A program made the position numbers and the translations under genes. From the NCBI GenBank assembly GCA_965203575.1, contig OZ241894.1:2604001-2668000 (forward strand): a DNA stretch of 64,000 nucleotides, written 5' to 3'. The notes under the pieces are model-generated. The model ran no database searches. It was not told the origin of the DNA and saw only the letters and a list, made by a program, of their open reading frames with translations. Source of the DNA: Aldehydirespirator sp965203575 (GTDB lineage Bacteria > Actinomycetota > Acidimicrobiia > Acidimicrobiales > Aldehydirespiratoraceae). Position 1 is the first letter of the stretch; each line of letters opens with the position of its first letter. Below, piece after piece: positions 36,623-46,198 of this stretch.

Positions 36623-36670
36623 GAATTGGCAGCGGAGCGCGCCGAAAAGGGCACTGAGCGCTGCCAATTC
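36623..36670. terminator. 48-nt palindromic element, copy 4
   Basis: GAATTGGCAGCG (36623-36634) pairs with CGCTGCCAATTC (36659-36670), a perfect 12-bp stem between convergent genes; likely a bidirectional terminator. Confidence 0.65.
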
Positions 36671-36676
36671 GCGCAG

Positions 36677-38779
36677 CTAGGGGCGGCCGGCGCGGGCCCG
36701 GGCCTCGGCCGGGGTCTCGGCCTCCTCGGCGCGGGCCAGGGCCTCCTTGCGGACCAGCTTGACCGGCACTCCGACGGCGTCGCCGGGCGGGAGCATGTCG
36801 GCGGTGTAGAGGGCGATCTGCTGGCGGGCGGACACCTTGCCGCCGTCGGGGTCGAGGTTTCGGGCGTTAGTGCCCTTGGGCGGGACGATGGCCCGGCCGT
36901 CGCGCCACTCCAGGTCCCACCACCACTTCTTGATGGGATTGATCGAGCCGTTGCCGACCTTGTCGTCGAGCCGGGCCAGCCAGCGGCGGGTGAACGGCAG
37001 CTTGATAGCCGCCCACAGCAGGGCCCGCTCGGCCAGCACTCCCTCGATGTTGAACGGGCAGGTCTTCATGCAGCGCCCGCACGCCGACCCCCGCAGGTTG
37101 CCTAGCCGGTACTTGGTGCACCGCTCGACGTCGGGCTTCCACATCTCGGCCCCGTTGAACATGACCTTGTCGCCGAACGGGATGGCTGCGCACGGGCACT
37201 CCCGGGCGCACTTGGTGCACTTCGAGCAGAAGTCCTGGAGGCCGAAGTCGATGTGCCGATCGGGCGTGACCGGCATGTCGGTGGTGACCACCACCGACTT
37301 GAACCTCGGGCCGACGAACGGGTTGAGCACTAGCTCGCCGATGCGGCTCAACTCGCCCAGCCCGGCGTGCAGCACCAGCGGTATGTGCAGGACGTCGGAC
37401 TCGGCGTTGGTGTGGCTTCGGGCGCTGTGGCCCAGCGAGCGGATGTGCGACGAGATGATCCCCGCGATCTGCGCGCCCCGCATGTAGGCCCGCATCGACT
37501 GTGCGCCGCTCACCCAGTCGTCGCCGCTGGCGCCTTCCATGGTCTCGTAGCCCTGATCGAGCAGGATCACCAGCGCGTTGGCGTGGTAGGGCTCCACCAC
37601 CGATCCGTCCTTGCGGTGCGAGTACCAGGCATAGGTCGGGACCCGGCACACGCCGGCCATGTCGCCACCGAGGTGGTAGGCCAGCGCCTTGAGGGCGTCG
37701 GCGTTGGCGTTCGGATCGCGGCTGCCGGGATCGACCTCGGCGGCGACCTCGCCGTCCTGGAACGGGACCATGGAATCGATCTGCTGCACGTACGACTGGG
37801 CGTGGGGGGTCTTCCAGGCGAACACCTTGACGTCGCCCTGGAACTTCGGCCCCATGTCGCCGTTGGCGGCCCGGGGGAACCCGCCGGCCCGTACGGGCAC
37901 CCGGGGCACCTCGTCCTCGATGATGAGGGTGGTGGGCGAGTCGGTCCGCTTGATCCGCTCCATCGGGTAGCGACCCATGTGCAGGGGCCGGTGGTCGCCG
38001 TTGAGCCGCCCGATGCCGGCCCGGGTGCCGCCCCGCCCCAGCATCCAGCCCAGCCCGAAGGTGCTGCGCAGCGCGGCCAGCGGCCCCCGGCGGGCCAGCG
38101 GGGCGTCGGGATCGATCTCCCAGTCCGTGCTCACCACCGACAACGCGAACCCGCCGCCCATGTACGGCACCCGCAGCCGCCCCCGGCGCGCCTCCACCAG
38201 GCCGGCCTGGAGCGCCACCCGGTCCAGGTCGACATCGGTGGCTTCGGGCGTGTGGGCCGTCGCGTCGTGCCCGAGGGTCCGGACGTAGTGGGCGGTGATC
38301 ACGGCCAGCTCGGTGGCCCGCAGGCCGGCGTTGACCTGGCGGGTCCCGTCGATCCAGTCGTCGCCGGGCTGGGAACGGCCGAGCTTGCGGGTGAACCCGA
38401 TCAGGATGACGATGCCGTAGCGGTGTGCCCGCCTCTCACCGGTCCAGGCCTCGTCGGGGATCAGCCCGCAGCCGACCATGTCGGCGTCGAGGAAGTAGAG
38501 GCCGGACTTGAGGTTGCGGGCGGCCTCGGCCGGGTCGTCGGGAATGGGCGCCTCTGGTGCCACCGGTCCATGGCGTTGCCGGTTGAACAGGTCCAGGTAG
38601 AGCCCGTAGGCGGGCCCGACCGACCGGGGACCGGGCGACTCGCCCTCGGTCGGCCGGGGCGGCAACCGTCCGGAGTCCAGGCCCGGGGGACGGGCGCCTG
38701 CCGCGGCCAGGCGGGGAAGGCGCTCCAGCGGGTACGGCCCGAGATGGACCGGCCGCTTGCGGTGCGAGAACAGCCTCAC
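36677..38779 (-). CDS. Soluble reductive dehalogenase-like protein (NpRdhA/BhbA type)
   Basis: 700 residues with no signal peptide. The C-terminal part has two [4Fe-4S] clusters: CSKCTKCARECPCAA and a later Cys with CGRCMKTCPF. Before it lies an RdhA-type cobalamin-binding core (VVEPYHANALVILLDQGYE; GAQIAGIISSHIRSLGHSAR). An internal duplication is visible: HLGPYPLERL at the start and HMGRYPMERI near residue 270, as in the respiration-independent dehalogenases. Those use B12 to remove halogens from phenols with NADPH-derived electrons. No anchor RdhB and no Tat motif are present. The substrate may not be halogenated at all (epoxyqueuosine reductase is a relative). Confidence 0.78.
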   Translation of the reverse strand: MRLFSHRKRPVHLGPYPLERLPRLAAAGARPPGLDSGRLPPRPTEGESPGPRSVGPAYGLYLDLFNRQRHGPVAPEAPIPDDPAEAARNLKSGLYFLDADMVGCGLIPDEAWTGERRAHRYGIVILIGFTRKLGRSQPGDDWIDGTRQVNAGLRATELAVITAHYVRTLGHDATAHTPEATDVDLDRVALQAGLVEARRGRLRVPYMGGGFALSVVSTDWEIDPDAPLARRGPLAALRSTFGLGWMLGRGGTRAGIGRLNGDHRPLHMGRYPMERIKRTDSPTTLIIEDEVPRVPVRAGGFPRAANGDMGPKFQGDVKVFAWKTPHAQSYVQQIDSMVPFQDGEVAAEVDPGSRDPNANADALKALAYHLGGDMAGVCRVPTYAWYSHRKDGSVVEPYHANALVILLDQGYETMEGASGDDWVSGAQSMRAYMRGAQIAGIISSHIRSLGHSARSHTNAESDVLHIPLVLHAGLGELSRIGELVLNPFVGPRFKSVVVTTDMPVTPDRHIDFGLQDFCSKCTKCARECPCAAIPFGDKVMFNGAEMWKPDVERCTKYRLGNLRGSACGRCMKTCPFNIEGVLAERALLWAAIKLPFTRRWLARLDDKVGNGSINPIKKWWWDLEWRDGRAIVPPKGTNARNLDPDGGKVSARQQIALYTADMLPPGDAVGVPVKLVRKEALARAEEAETPAEARARAGRP

Positions 38780-38836
38780 TGACGACTCAGCTTAGAGATG
38801 CTCAGGGCCAGGGGTCAGCCCCGATACCGTGAGTCC

Positions 38837-40522
38837 GTGCGCCAGCTGATCACCGAAGCGCTGATCGTCACCGGCGACCACGGGGCCGAGCCCTACGCCG
38901 GGGACGTGCTGATCGACGGCGACCGCATCGTCCATCTGGGCCAGGTGCCACCCAGCGCGGCGGCCGGAGCGGAGCGCATCATCGGCGCCGACGGCCGGGT
39001 GCTGGCGCCCGGCTTCGTCGACACCCACAACCACGGCGCCCTGGCCGGCACCCGTGTCGGCGAGCACGGCATCCCCGTCAGCTGCGAGATGGCGGTGCGG
39101 GGCGGTGTCACCAAGCGGATCTGCGGCGTGGACGGGCTGTCCCCTGCGCCGGTGGTACCCGATCAGCGAGCCGAGTACGCCGTCCAGCTCGCCCCCCTCG
39201 ACGGCATGGCCGGCCCGGCCGGCGACCCCGATGGCGACGATCCCGCCGGGGGCCTCGACTGGCCCTGGTCGACCATGGAGGAGTTCCTGGCCTGGCACCG
39301 GGGACGGTCCGTCACCGACCTGGGGATGCACCTCGGCCACAGCGCGGTCCGGCGCACGGTCATGGGCAACCTTGATCGCACCGCGGACGACGAGCACATC
39401 CGGGCCATGGCCGAGGTGGTGCGGCGGGAGGCGCCCTGGTGCCTGGGGCTGTCCACCGGGCTCGTCTACAACCCGGCCGTGTACTCCGACCAGCGGGAGA
39501 TCACGTCGCTGGTGCGGGCGTTCAACGAGGTCAAGCCGGGTGCGCTGTACCCGCACCTGCGCTCCGAGAGCGACGACATCATCGAGGCGCTCGAGGAGGT
39601 CATCACCGCCGCGGTCGAGGGCGGGGGCGGCTACTGCAGCGAGCACTCCAAGATCGCCGGCCGCCGCAACTGGGATCGCTTCGGCGACGTGGCGGCCAAG
39701 CTCGACGACGCCGCCGGCTCGGTGCCCACGATGGGCAACATGTACCCCTACACCGCGGGCAGCACCACCGCCGACGCCCTGTTCCCGCCGGAGGTGCGCG
39801 CCGGCAGTCGGGCCGAGTTCATGGCCCGGCTGGCCGACGACCGCGTGCGGGAATTCGCCTTCGAGAAGATCTACGGCGACGGCCTGGGGTGGGACAACTT
39901 CGTGGCGTTCTGCGGGGGCCTGGCGGGCATCCAGATCGCGGGCGTACTCGAGGGCGTGGGCGACGAGTTCCTGGGCAAGCGCTTCTCGGACGTCGTGCTG
40001 GCCGCGGGGGTGACCGACATGGACTCGATCGAGGCCCACGACGCGGTCTGCGACTTCTTCCTGCACAACCGGGGCGAGGTGTCCATCATCAGCCACTACG
40101 GCAACGAGGCCACGGTGGAGCGGTTCTTCCGCCGCCCCGACATGGCGCTATGCACCGACGGGCTGATGCCGGGGCCGGGCCAGAAGCCCCATCCCCGGTC
40201 GCTGGGAGCCTTCCCCAAGGCGCTGCGCATGGCCCGGGAGCTGGGCATCCCGGTGGCCGAGATCGTGCACCGGCTGGCGGTGCTGCCCTGCGAGTTCATG
40301 GGGCTGCCCAGCCCGGTGCTGCGCGAGGGCGCCGACGCGTCGCTGGTGCTGATCGACTGGGACCGGGTCACCGAGCGCAACAGCTACGAGGATCCGTTGG
40401 TCCCGCCCGAGGGCATCGACGCCACCTGGGTGCACGGCGAGCTGGTCCAGCACGAGGGCCGCATCCTCCCGCCCAAGGTCTTCGCCGGTCGCCACTTGCT
40501 GACCACGCCGGCGGCAGGCTAA
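38837..40522 (+). CDS. N-acyl-D-amino-acid deacylase-like amidohydrolase
   Basis: 561 residues from GTG 38837. It is a metal-dependent amidohydrolase: FVDTHNHGAL (His-x-His), GLSTGLVYNPAVYSD, CSEHSKIAGR, and ALCTDGLMPG followed by HPRSLGAFPKAL, as in D-aminoacylases and dihydroorotase relatives. Expected to cleave N-acyl-D-amino acids or a cyclic amide. The N-terminal LITEALIVTGD is the small beta-sandwich that often flanks this barrel. No operon partner; divergent from the dehalogenase-like gene. Confidence 0.87.
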   Translation: MRQLITEALIVTGDHGAEPYAGDVLIDGDRIVHLGQVPPSAAAGAERIIGADGRVLAPGFVDTHNHGALAGTRVGEHGIPVSCEMAVRGGVTKRICGVDGLSPAPVVPDQRAEYAVQLAPLDGMAGPAGDPDGDDPAGGLDWPWSTMEEFLAWHRGRSVTDLGMHLGHSAVRRTVMGNLDRTADDEHIRAMAEVVRREAPWCLGLSTGLVYNPAVYSDQREITSLVRAFNEVKPGALYPHLRSESDDIIEALEEVITAAVEGGGGYCSEHSKIAGRRNWDRFGDVAAKLDDAAGSVPTMGNMYPYTAGSTTADALFPPEVRAGSRAEFMARLADDRVREFAFEKIYGDGLGWDNFVAFCGGLAGIQIAGVLEGVGDEFLGKRFSDVVLAAGVTDMDSIEAHDAVCDFFLHNRGEVSIISHYGNEATVERFFRRPDMALCTDGLMPGPGQKPHPRSLGAFPKALRMARELGIPVAEIVHRLAVLPCEFMGLPSPVLREGADASLVLIDWDRVTERNSYEDPLVPPEGIDATWVHGELVQHEGRILPPKVFAGRHLLTTPAAG

Positions 40523-40537
40523 GCGCCGACTCGGCTC

Positions 40538-40945
40538 TCAGTTGTCGGGCTGGTTGATGAGGTGGGTGGCGGCGTTGTCGAAGTGGTCGAACATGGCGGC
40601 CCGGATCTCGGCCGGCAGCGGGCGGCCGGTGCCGTCGGCGATGGTGGCCGCGTCGAGCGAGGCGGTCATGTGGACCATCCAGGCGTCGCGCTCGGCCCGG
40701 CCGATGGCGAACGGGAAGTGACGCATCCGCAGGCGGGGGTGGCCGCGCTCCTCGCTGTAGTGCGGAGGCCCGCCCCAGTACTGGGCCAGGAACCCGGCTA
40801 GACGCCGGCGGGACGGCCCCAGGTCGCGCGGGTACATCGGTCGCAGGAGCGCATCGTCCTCGACCGCGTCATAGAACCGGTCGACCAGCTCGTCGAAGAA
40901 AGGCTGGCCGCCCACAATCTCGTACACCGTCGGCGGCGCCTGCAT
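40538..40945 (-). CDS. Group II truncated haemoglobin
   Basis: 135 residues from ATG 40945 (MQAPPTVYEIVGGQPFFDEL). The proximal His lies in HPRLRMRHFPFAIG, with the distal PMYPRDL and YWGGP features of TrHbO. Such globins bind oxygen or NO and protect against oxidative or nitrosative stress. The frame is open well upstream, but that sequence has low complexity and is not family-like. Divergent from the 41297 gene. Confidence 0.9.
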   Translation of the reverse strand: MQAPPTVYEIVGGQPFFDELVDRFYDAVEDDALLRPMYPRDLGPSRRRLAGFLAQYWGGPPHYSEERGHPRLRMRHFPFAIGRAERDAWMVHMTASLDAATIADGTGRPLPAEIRAAMFDHFDNAATHLINQPDN

Positions 40946-41296
40946 GGATTCGCGCAGCGATCCTTTCAGGTTCACCCCAGCCGAGAAGCCTGCGTCCTCG
41001 TTTGCGTCCGCGGCTCTGGATTCAAAGGCGGTGACCGGATCGTCCACGGCTGGCAGCGTACGGCTTGAAGCGTCACCTGGGCCGGCCTGGGTTCGAGCGC
41101 GGGTACCGTCGATGGCCGTGGGCGCAGCACAAAAAGCCGCCGAAGCGCTCGAGGCGGTCGTCTCAACGATGCCGGGTGGGTCTCCTCCGAAGCCTCCCCC
41201 CGTTCCGCCGCACGATCGACCTCGCCGAGGTCGAGGCGTTCCTGGCGGACATTCGCCGCTCGGCCGAGCGCCCGGCAAAAGACTAGTGGTTGGGCG
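40946..41296. other. 351-bp spacer with possible gene remnant
   Basis: No convincing gene. A protein-like start (MAVGAAQKAAEALEAVVST, from 41113) and a protein-like end (DLAEVEAFLADIRRS, to 41286) lie in different frames, which hints at a small frameshifted plus-strand remnant. Promoters for the flanking genes must be here too. Confidence 0.3.
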
Positions 41297-41869
41297 ATGA
41301 CCGACCAGTCGGCGGAAGCTCGCCGTTCCAAATGGTTGCACCAGCCGCGGGCCTGGGTTGTGGTGTTGTTGGTGTTGCTTCTGCTGCTGATCGTGTTCGT
41401 GGTTGGTCTCTACATCGTTGGGCATCTGCACGAGACCAAGATGGACAGGCAGCGCGAAGCCATCGAGTCCTTCGTTGTACCTGCCGGTTGGGAGGATTTG
41501 CCGCATTTCGACGGCAACATCGGCCCGTTTACCGGCAGCCTCTGCCTGGCTCCTGCGCTGTTCTGCGACTGGTCTCACTCAAGGACGTGGAATACCGCCG
41601 GGCTGCAGTCCGCTACAGCGTTGAAAGCCGCAGCCGAGGCATCGGGCTGGCAAGAGATCGAGTTCTCCGGCGAGCCCCCCACCTTGCGCTATTCGGATGC
41701 TTGCCAACAGGAGGGGGAGGGAGACTACTGGTGCTCGTTGCGTGCCGTCTCAGGCGGGGTCTCACTCGAGCTCACGGTGGGTGGGGAATTCTGGGGTGCA
41801 AGAGTTGACGGTGTGAGAGTTGACGGTTCAGGAGGTGAGCGTTGGTGGGCCAGGCTTGAGGCGCGCTGA
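41297..41869 (+). CDS. Hypothetical membrane-anchored protein
   Basis: 190 residues, family not recognised. One transmembrane segment (VVVLLVLLLLLIVFVVGLYI, residues about 22-41) follows a short basic N-terminus, so the rest faces outside. The exterior has four or five Cys and a PAGWEDLP start, and could be disulfide-bonded. Gly/Arg-rich end with short repeats (GVRVDG). Confidence 0.65.
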   Translation: MTDQSAEARRSKWLHQPRAWVVVLLVLLLLLIVFVVGLYIVGHLHETKMDRQREAIESFVVPAGWEDLPHFDGNIGPFTGSLCLAPALFCDWSHSRTWNTAGLQSATALKAAAEASGWQEIEFSGEPPTLRYSDACQQEGEGDYWCSLRAVSGGVSLELTVGGEFWGARVDGVRVDGSGGERWWARLEAR

Positions 41870-42020
41870 TTCATGACGGTGCCATCACCTACCAGCAGAT
41901 TTCTCTCAGCCGGACAGGGCGTCGGGTCGGACTCTTCGCCTCTCGGCAGAAGGCGTCTGACTGGTGCGGTGAAGCGGCCCGTCACCGCGACTCGACGGAC
42001 GTTGGGCGTCGAGTGAGCCG

Positions 42021-42923
42021 CTATGGGATCGGTCGGGGCATCTCCCGGAACTTGGACGGGTCGTAGGGGGCGCCGCAGCGGTCCAGCGCGGCTCTCCACG
42101 ACGGGCTGTTGCGGAGTCCCCAGCGCAGGAACCGCAACAGGGCGGTCGCGCTCAGGCGGGCGCCGGGGCGGGCCTTCAGGCCGAGCACGCTGGTCAGTTC
42201 GGGGGGCATGGTGCTGATCGCTCCCTGCATCAGCACGGCGTAGCCGATGCGCTGCCGGGCGGGCAGCGGCGGCCGCTGTAGGAAGTCCACTGCGGCCCGC
42301 ATTCCGGGACTCGGCGCCAGCGCCGGGTGGGTGCGAACCCAGGTGTGCAGCTCTGCTGCGGTCTGGGGTAGGGGAGCGGCCCCGAGCATGGCCCCGACCT
42401 GGGACTGCTCGACCACGAACCGGTCGGCCTCGGCCTCGGTGAGACCCGGGCCGAACTCCCGGTAGGACACCAGGAACGACTCGGTGAGGGTGTTGTGCAC
42501 CCAGGCGGCCAGATCGGGCATCGTCGCGTCGTAGGCCAGGCCACGGTGCGACGTGCCCCTGACGCCGTGGTGGGCGGACCGGACCCGCTCCACCGCCTCC
42601 TCCACCTCGGGCATGGCCCCGAAGGTCGCCGACGTCACGTAGAAGGCAGTGCGGTTCAGGCGGCCCATGGGGTCGTCGCGGTAACGGCTGTGGTCGTCGA
42701 CGCCCGCCACCGCCTCGGGATGGGCGGCCTGGATCAGCAGCGCTCGGATGGCTCCCACGAACACGCTCACGTCGCCGATCGCCTTCCAGCTCACCGAGCC
42801 GGGCCCGCACAACCCTGCGTCGCCGGGATAGTCGGCGGTGCGCTGCAGGGGCATCTCCCCATGGGAGAACAGCCCGCTGACCGAGGCCCCGAGCCGGGCC
42901 CGGTAGCGCTGCAGCGTGTCCAT
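42021..42923 (-). CDS. Oxygenase MpaB/Lcp family protein (DUF2236)
   Basis: 300 residues. The family haem-binding pattern is visible in LIQAAHPEAVAGVDDHSRYR and the following DPMGRLNRTAFYVTSATFG. Relatives include fungal MpaB, latex-clearing protein and many uncharacterised actinobacterial b-type cytochromes. No signal peptide. Substrate unknown, perhaps an isoprenoid or fatty chain. Confidence 0.85.
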   Translation of the reverse strand: MDTLQRYRARLGASVSGLFSHGEMPLQRTADYPGDAGLCGPGSVSWKAIGDVSVFVGAIRALLIQAAHPEAVAGVDDHSRYRDDPMGRLNRTAFYVTSATFGAMPEVEEAVERVRSAHHGVRGTSHRGLAYDATMPDLAAWVHNTLTESFLVSYREFGPGLTEAEADRFVVEQSQVGAMLGAAPLPQTAAELHTWVRTHPALAPSPGMRAAVDFLQRPPLPARQRIGYAVLMQGAISTMPPELTSVLGLKARPGARLSATALLRFLRWGLRNSPSWRAALDRCGAPYDPSKFREMPRPIP

Positions 42924-43024
42924 CCCCGCACGCTACTGCCGCGGCACGCCCCGAAGAGGGCTGTCACACCCCCGTGGTTCAATCGTTGGCAGCAGAAGCT
43001 GAATGGGAAGGCGGGGCGTGCGTG

Positions 43025-44086
43025 ATGGACGACGCATCGGATAGAGGGAGCGAGGCCGGCGGAGGCGTTGAAGGCACGGGCGGCACGGGGCTGAGCCTGT
43101 TCAGCCTGGCCCTGTGGGGACCGGACGGCCCGCCCGAGGATGTTCTCGGCAGGCACGGGTGGGGGTTCCCTTGCGTCGAGGACGACGGCAGCGGCCCCTG
43201 GGGGCAGAGTGTCTCGCCCATCCGGCAGCCGGTCGGCATTCCGCCGCCGAACATGCTCCTCTCGCGAGAAGACATGCAGGCGCTCGCCAAGGGCTATGCC
43301 CCCATCGACATGAACGACAAGTGGCTCGCGTTCATGGAGGACAACCGCCTGTTCCTCCACCGGAGCTGGACCGGCTACGGCATCTACGAGGTGACGTTCG
43401 CGGCCAAGGAGACGGGCTTCGTGGTCACCTCGGCGAGGATCGAGAGCGATCCCGAACGCGGCCGAGGCGACTTCGATCCGGACAACTTCGACCCCATCCG
43501 CGAGCGCGACGAACTGCGAGACCTGATCGTGCATGTGTCCGGCGAGCCGATGCCGCCCCTGCTGCCGACAATCGTGTCGCGCCAGCCGGTACTGGAGGTC
43601 GTGCTCGGCGACATCACGACCCAGGAGGTCGACGCGGTCGTCAATTCGGCCAACAAGGCGTTGTCCGACGGGCAGGGCGTCAACGGCGCGATCCATCGCC
43701 GGGCCGGCCCCGAGCTCCTGGCTCACTGCATGACGCTGGAGAGCTGCTGTGTCGGAGATGCCGTGGTCACGCCGGGCTTCGGGCTCGCGGCCGAATGGGT
43801 CATCCACACCGTGGCGCCGCGCTGGCATGACGGCACCGACGGCGAGCCGCTCCTGCTTTGGGCGTGCTATCAGGCTTGCCTCAGCTATGCCGACGAGGTG
43901 GGCGCCGAGAGCGTGGCCTTCCCGGCCCTGGGCGCCGGTGCCCGTGGCTTTCCGCCCGAAGCAGCCGCAGAGATCGCCGTGGCAGCCGTGCGCGCCGCTT
44001 CGACCCTGGTCCGCAACATCCGCTTCGTGTGCCTCGATCCCCACACCGCCAGCTCGTTCGAGTCCGCGATAGACGAGGAGTGCTAG
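43025..44086 (+). CDS. Macro domain protein with N-terminal extra domain
   Basis: 353 residues from ATG 43025. The C-terminal macro domain starts at about residue 175 with VLGDITTQEVDAVVNSANKA and has GVNGAIHRRAGPELLAHC and FPALGAGARGFPPEAAAEIA. Macro domains bind or hydrolyse ADP-ribose groups. The N-terminal half (MNDKWLAFMEDNRLFLHRSW, then TGYGIYEVTFAA) is a separate compact domain I recognise only as recurring in small bacterial proteins, not by name. Possible role in removing ADP-ribose from DNA or proteins. GTG 42974 is an alternative start. Confidence 0.82.
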   Translation: MDDASDRGSEAGGGVEGTGGTGLSLFSLALWGPDGPPEDVLGRHGWGFPCVEDDGSGPWGQSVSPIRQPVGIPPPNMLLSREDMQALAKGYAPIDMNDKWLAFMEDNRLFLHRSWTGYGIYEVTFAAKETGFVVTSARIESDPERGRGDFDPDNFDPIRERDELRDLIVHVSGEPMPPLLPTIVSRQPVLEVVLGDITTQEVDAVVNSANKALSDGQGVNGAIHRRAGPELLAHCMTLESCCVGDAVVTPGFGLAAEWVIHTVAPRWHDGTDGEPLLLWACYQACLSYADEVGAESVAFPALGAGARGFPPEAAAEIAVAAVRAASTLVRNIRFVCLDPHTASSFESAIDEEC

Positions 44087-44137
44087 GCAGGCACGCGACG
44101 GGCTTCACGCCCGTTCACGTTCGCTTCAAGTCGCCGG

Positions 44138-45154
44138 TCAGGACTGGGTGCTTGTGCGGGCGCCTCGGCGGGCCTTCATGCGCTGGCGCATGCGGGCGTG
44201 GGCCTCGGGCGTGCCGTCGTGGAAGGTGCCGAACAGCTTGTCGACGGGCACGGGCCGGTTGCCGTAGTTGCACTCGAAGTATCGGTGGTGCAGATGGTGG
44301 AAGTAGTCGGCGCCCGGCGCGCTGCGCCCCTCGCGCCGGCCGACCTCGAAGCGCTCGAACCCCGAGTGCGACACCGCCGGCGACACCCCCTGGAACAGGC
44401 CGCCGAGGATCACGATGAAAGGATGAGCGGGCACTACCCACCACAGCGCGAACACGCTGAAGTAGATCAAATGCTCCAGCGGGTGCATCGAGATGCCGGT
44501 CCAAGGCCCGGTGTTGACGTTGCGGTGGTGCAGGTAGTGGGCGTGGTCATAGAACCAGCGCACATGCAGCAGCCGGTGGTTCAAGTAGAAGTGGGTCACC
44601 GACCACAGGAACACGCCGACGGTCAGCACCGACAAGTACGGCCACGCCGTGCTCCACTCGACCGAGGGGATCCAGTCGTTGGCGTAGAACCACATGGTGA
44701 GCGCCTCGTACGCAGTCCAGACGGTGACCCCGCTGACCAGGCTCCAGAACACGTTGTCGCGCGTCTGGTTGGTCCACAGGAACTCCTGGTTGGTGGTGCT
44801 CATCCACTGCCGGTTGTACTTGTAGCGCTGCTGCTGGGTCCGCCTCACATACAGCGCCAGGTGCAGCGCCCCCGCCACCGCGGTGAGGATCAGCGCGTTG
44901 CGCACGTAGATCTGCAGCATCCACCCCGGGCTCAGGCTCGCCATGCGCTCCATTGAGGGCGTGAGGTAGTTCCACACCACCGCGGCCAGCGCCACCCAGC
45001 ACACCCCGTAGGGCAGCATCACCGGCTTGACCAGGTACCGCAGGAACGCAACCGGCCGCGGCGGCCAGTCGAACATCGGCGAGGTTGATATGGGGACGTC
45101 GGGCTCGTATCCCACCGATCCTGGGTTGGTGACAGCCGAAGACGTATCCGCCAT
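44138..45154 (-). CDS. Sterol desaturase/fatty acid hydroxylase family membrane protein
   Basis: 338 residues from ATG 45154. Several membrane segments and the di-iron His boxes: NHRLLH, HAHYLHH, HPLEH and FHHLHHRYFE. The family hydroxylates or desaturates sterols, carotenoids and lipids using oxygen and an electron donor. No donor gene adjoins, so the reaction is open. Divergent from the Mo-hydroxylase operon. Confidence 0.9.
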   Translation of the reverse strand: MADTSSAVTNPGSVGYEPDVPISTSPMFDWPPRPVAFLRYLVKPVMLPYGVCWVALAAVVWNYLTPSMERMASLSPGWMLQIYVRNALILTAVAGALHLALYVRRTQQQRYKYNRQWMSTTNQEFLWTNQTRDNVFWSLVSGVTVWTAYEALTMWFYANDWIPSVEWSTAWPYLSVLTVGVFLWSVTHFYLNHRLLHVRWFYDHAHYLHHRNVNTGPWTGISMHPLEHLIYFSVFALWWVVPAHPFIVILGGLFQGVSPAVSHSGFERFEVGRREGRSAPGADYFHHLHHRYFECNYGNRPVPVDKLFGTFHDGTPEAHARMRQRMKARRGARTSTQS

Positions 45155-45328
45155 AGCCCTGCGACCCCCTTCGAACCACCCCGATCTGCCCCGAGTAGCG
45201 CGGCATGCTACACCCCGCGGAGGAACCCGTGAGAGATTCTCGGGTCGATTCTGTGGACATGCCGCGGGTGCCCAACCCGAGATTCCTCCAGTGACCGACC
45301 GTCGCGGCAGCACCGTATGCTCTCGGCC

Positions 45329-46198
45329 ATGCAATATGCCTCCCCGACGACGGTGGCCGAGGCTGTGGATCTGCTGGGCTCCGAGCCGGACGCCCGCGTG
45401 TACGCGGGCGCAACCGACCTCATCCCCCAGATCCGCGCCGGCCGTCCCGAACCGGCCGTGATGGTCGACCTCAAGCGCATCGAACGGCTGTGCGCCGTCA
45501 GCAGCAGCGGATCCACATACACGGTCGGCGCGGCCACGCCCACCTCCGACATCTGCGCCCACGACGGCCTGGCCGCGGCCTTCCCCGGCCTGGTCGAGGC
45601 CAGCGGGCTGATCGGCTCCGACCAGATCCAGAGCCGCTCGAGCTGGGGCGGCAACCTGGCCAACGCCTCGCCCGCGGCCGACACGCCGCCCAGCCTCATC
45701 GTCAACGACGCCCGTGCCGTGATCGCCGGCCCGGGCGGCGAGCGCACCGTGGCCGTGGCCGACGTCACCACCGGCCCCGGCACCACGTCGCTCGGCCCCG
45801 GCGAGTTCCTCGTCGAGTTCGAGTTGGACGAGCCGCCGGCCCGCACCGCCGACGCCTACCTGCGGCTCATCCCCCGCACCGAGATGGACATCGCGGTAGT
45901 CGGCGCAGCGGCCCGGGTCACCCTCGACGGCGACGGCAACGTCGCGGCGGCCGCCATCGCCCTCGGGGCGGTGGCCCCCACCGTGGTACGGGTGCCCGAC
46001 GCCGAAGCCGCCCTAATGGGCAACGAACCGGCCGGCGACGCGCTGGCCGCGGTGGAGGCCGCCGCAGCCGCAGCCACCAACCCCATCGACGACAAGCGGG
46101 GCACCGTCGCCTACCGTCGGCAGGTGGCCGGCGTGCTGGCCCGCCGGGCGGTGTCCATCGCAGCCGAGCGGGCCGCCCAGCAAGGAGATTCCGCATGA
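45329..46198 (+). CDS. Molybdenum hydroxylase FAD-binding (medium) subunit
   Basis: 289 residues (MQYASPTTVAEAVDLL; ATG 45317 is an alternative start). FAD motifs are VYAGATDLIPQIRAG and WGGNLANASPAADTPPSLIV, as in CoxM/XdhB. It passes electrons from the 2Fe-2S subunit to an acceptor. It overlaps the next gene by 4 nt. Confidence 0.92.
   Translation: MQYASPTTVAEAVDLLGSEPDARVYAGATDLIPQIRAGRPEPAVMVDLKRIERLCAVSSSGSTYTVGAATPTSDICAHDGLAAAFPGLVEASGLIGSDQIQSRSSWGGNLANASPAADTPPSLIVNDARAVIAGPGGERTVAVADVTTGPGTTSLGPGEFLVEFELDEPPARTADAYLRLIPRTEMDIAVVGAAARVTLDGDGNVAAAAIALGAVAPTVVRVPDAEAALMGNEPAGDALAAVEAAAAAATNPIDDKRGTVAYRRQVAGVLARRAVSIAAERAAQQGDSA

Noticed and set aside
40946..41578. N-terminal extension of the truncated globin
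   Set aside because: Upstream residues are low-complexity and overlap the antiparallel 41297 gene; family start is at MQAPPTVYE.
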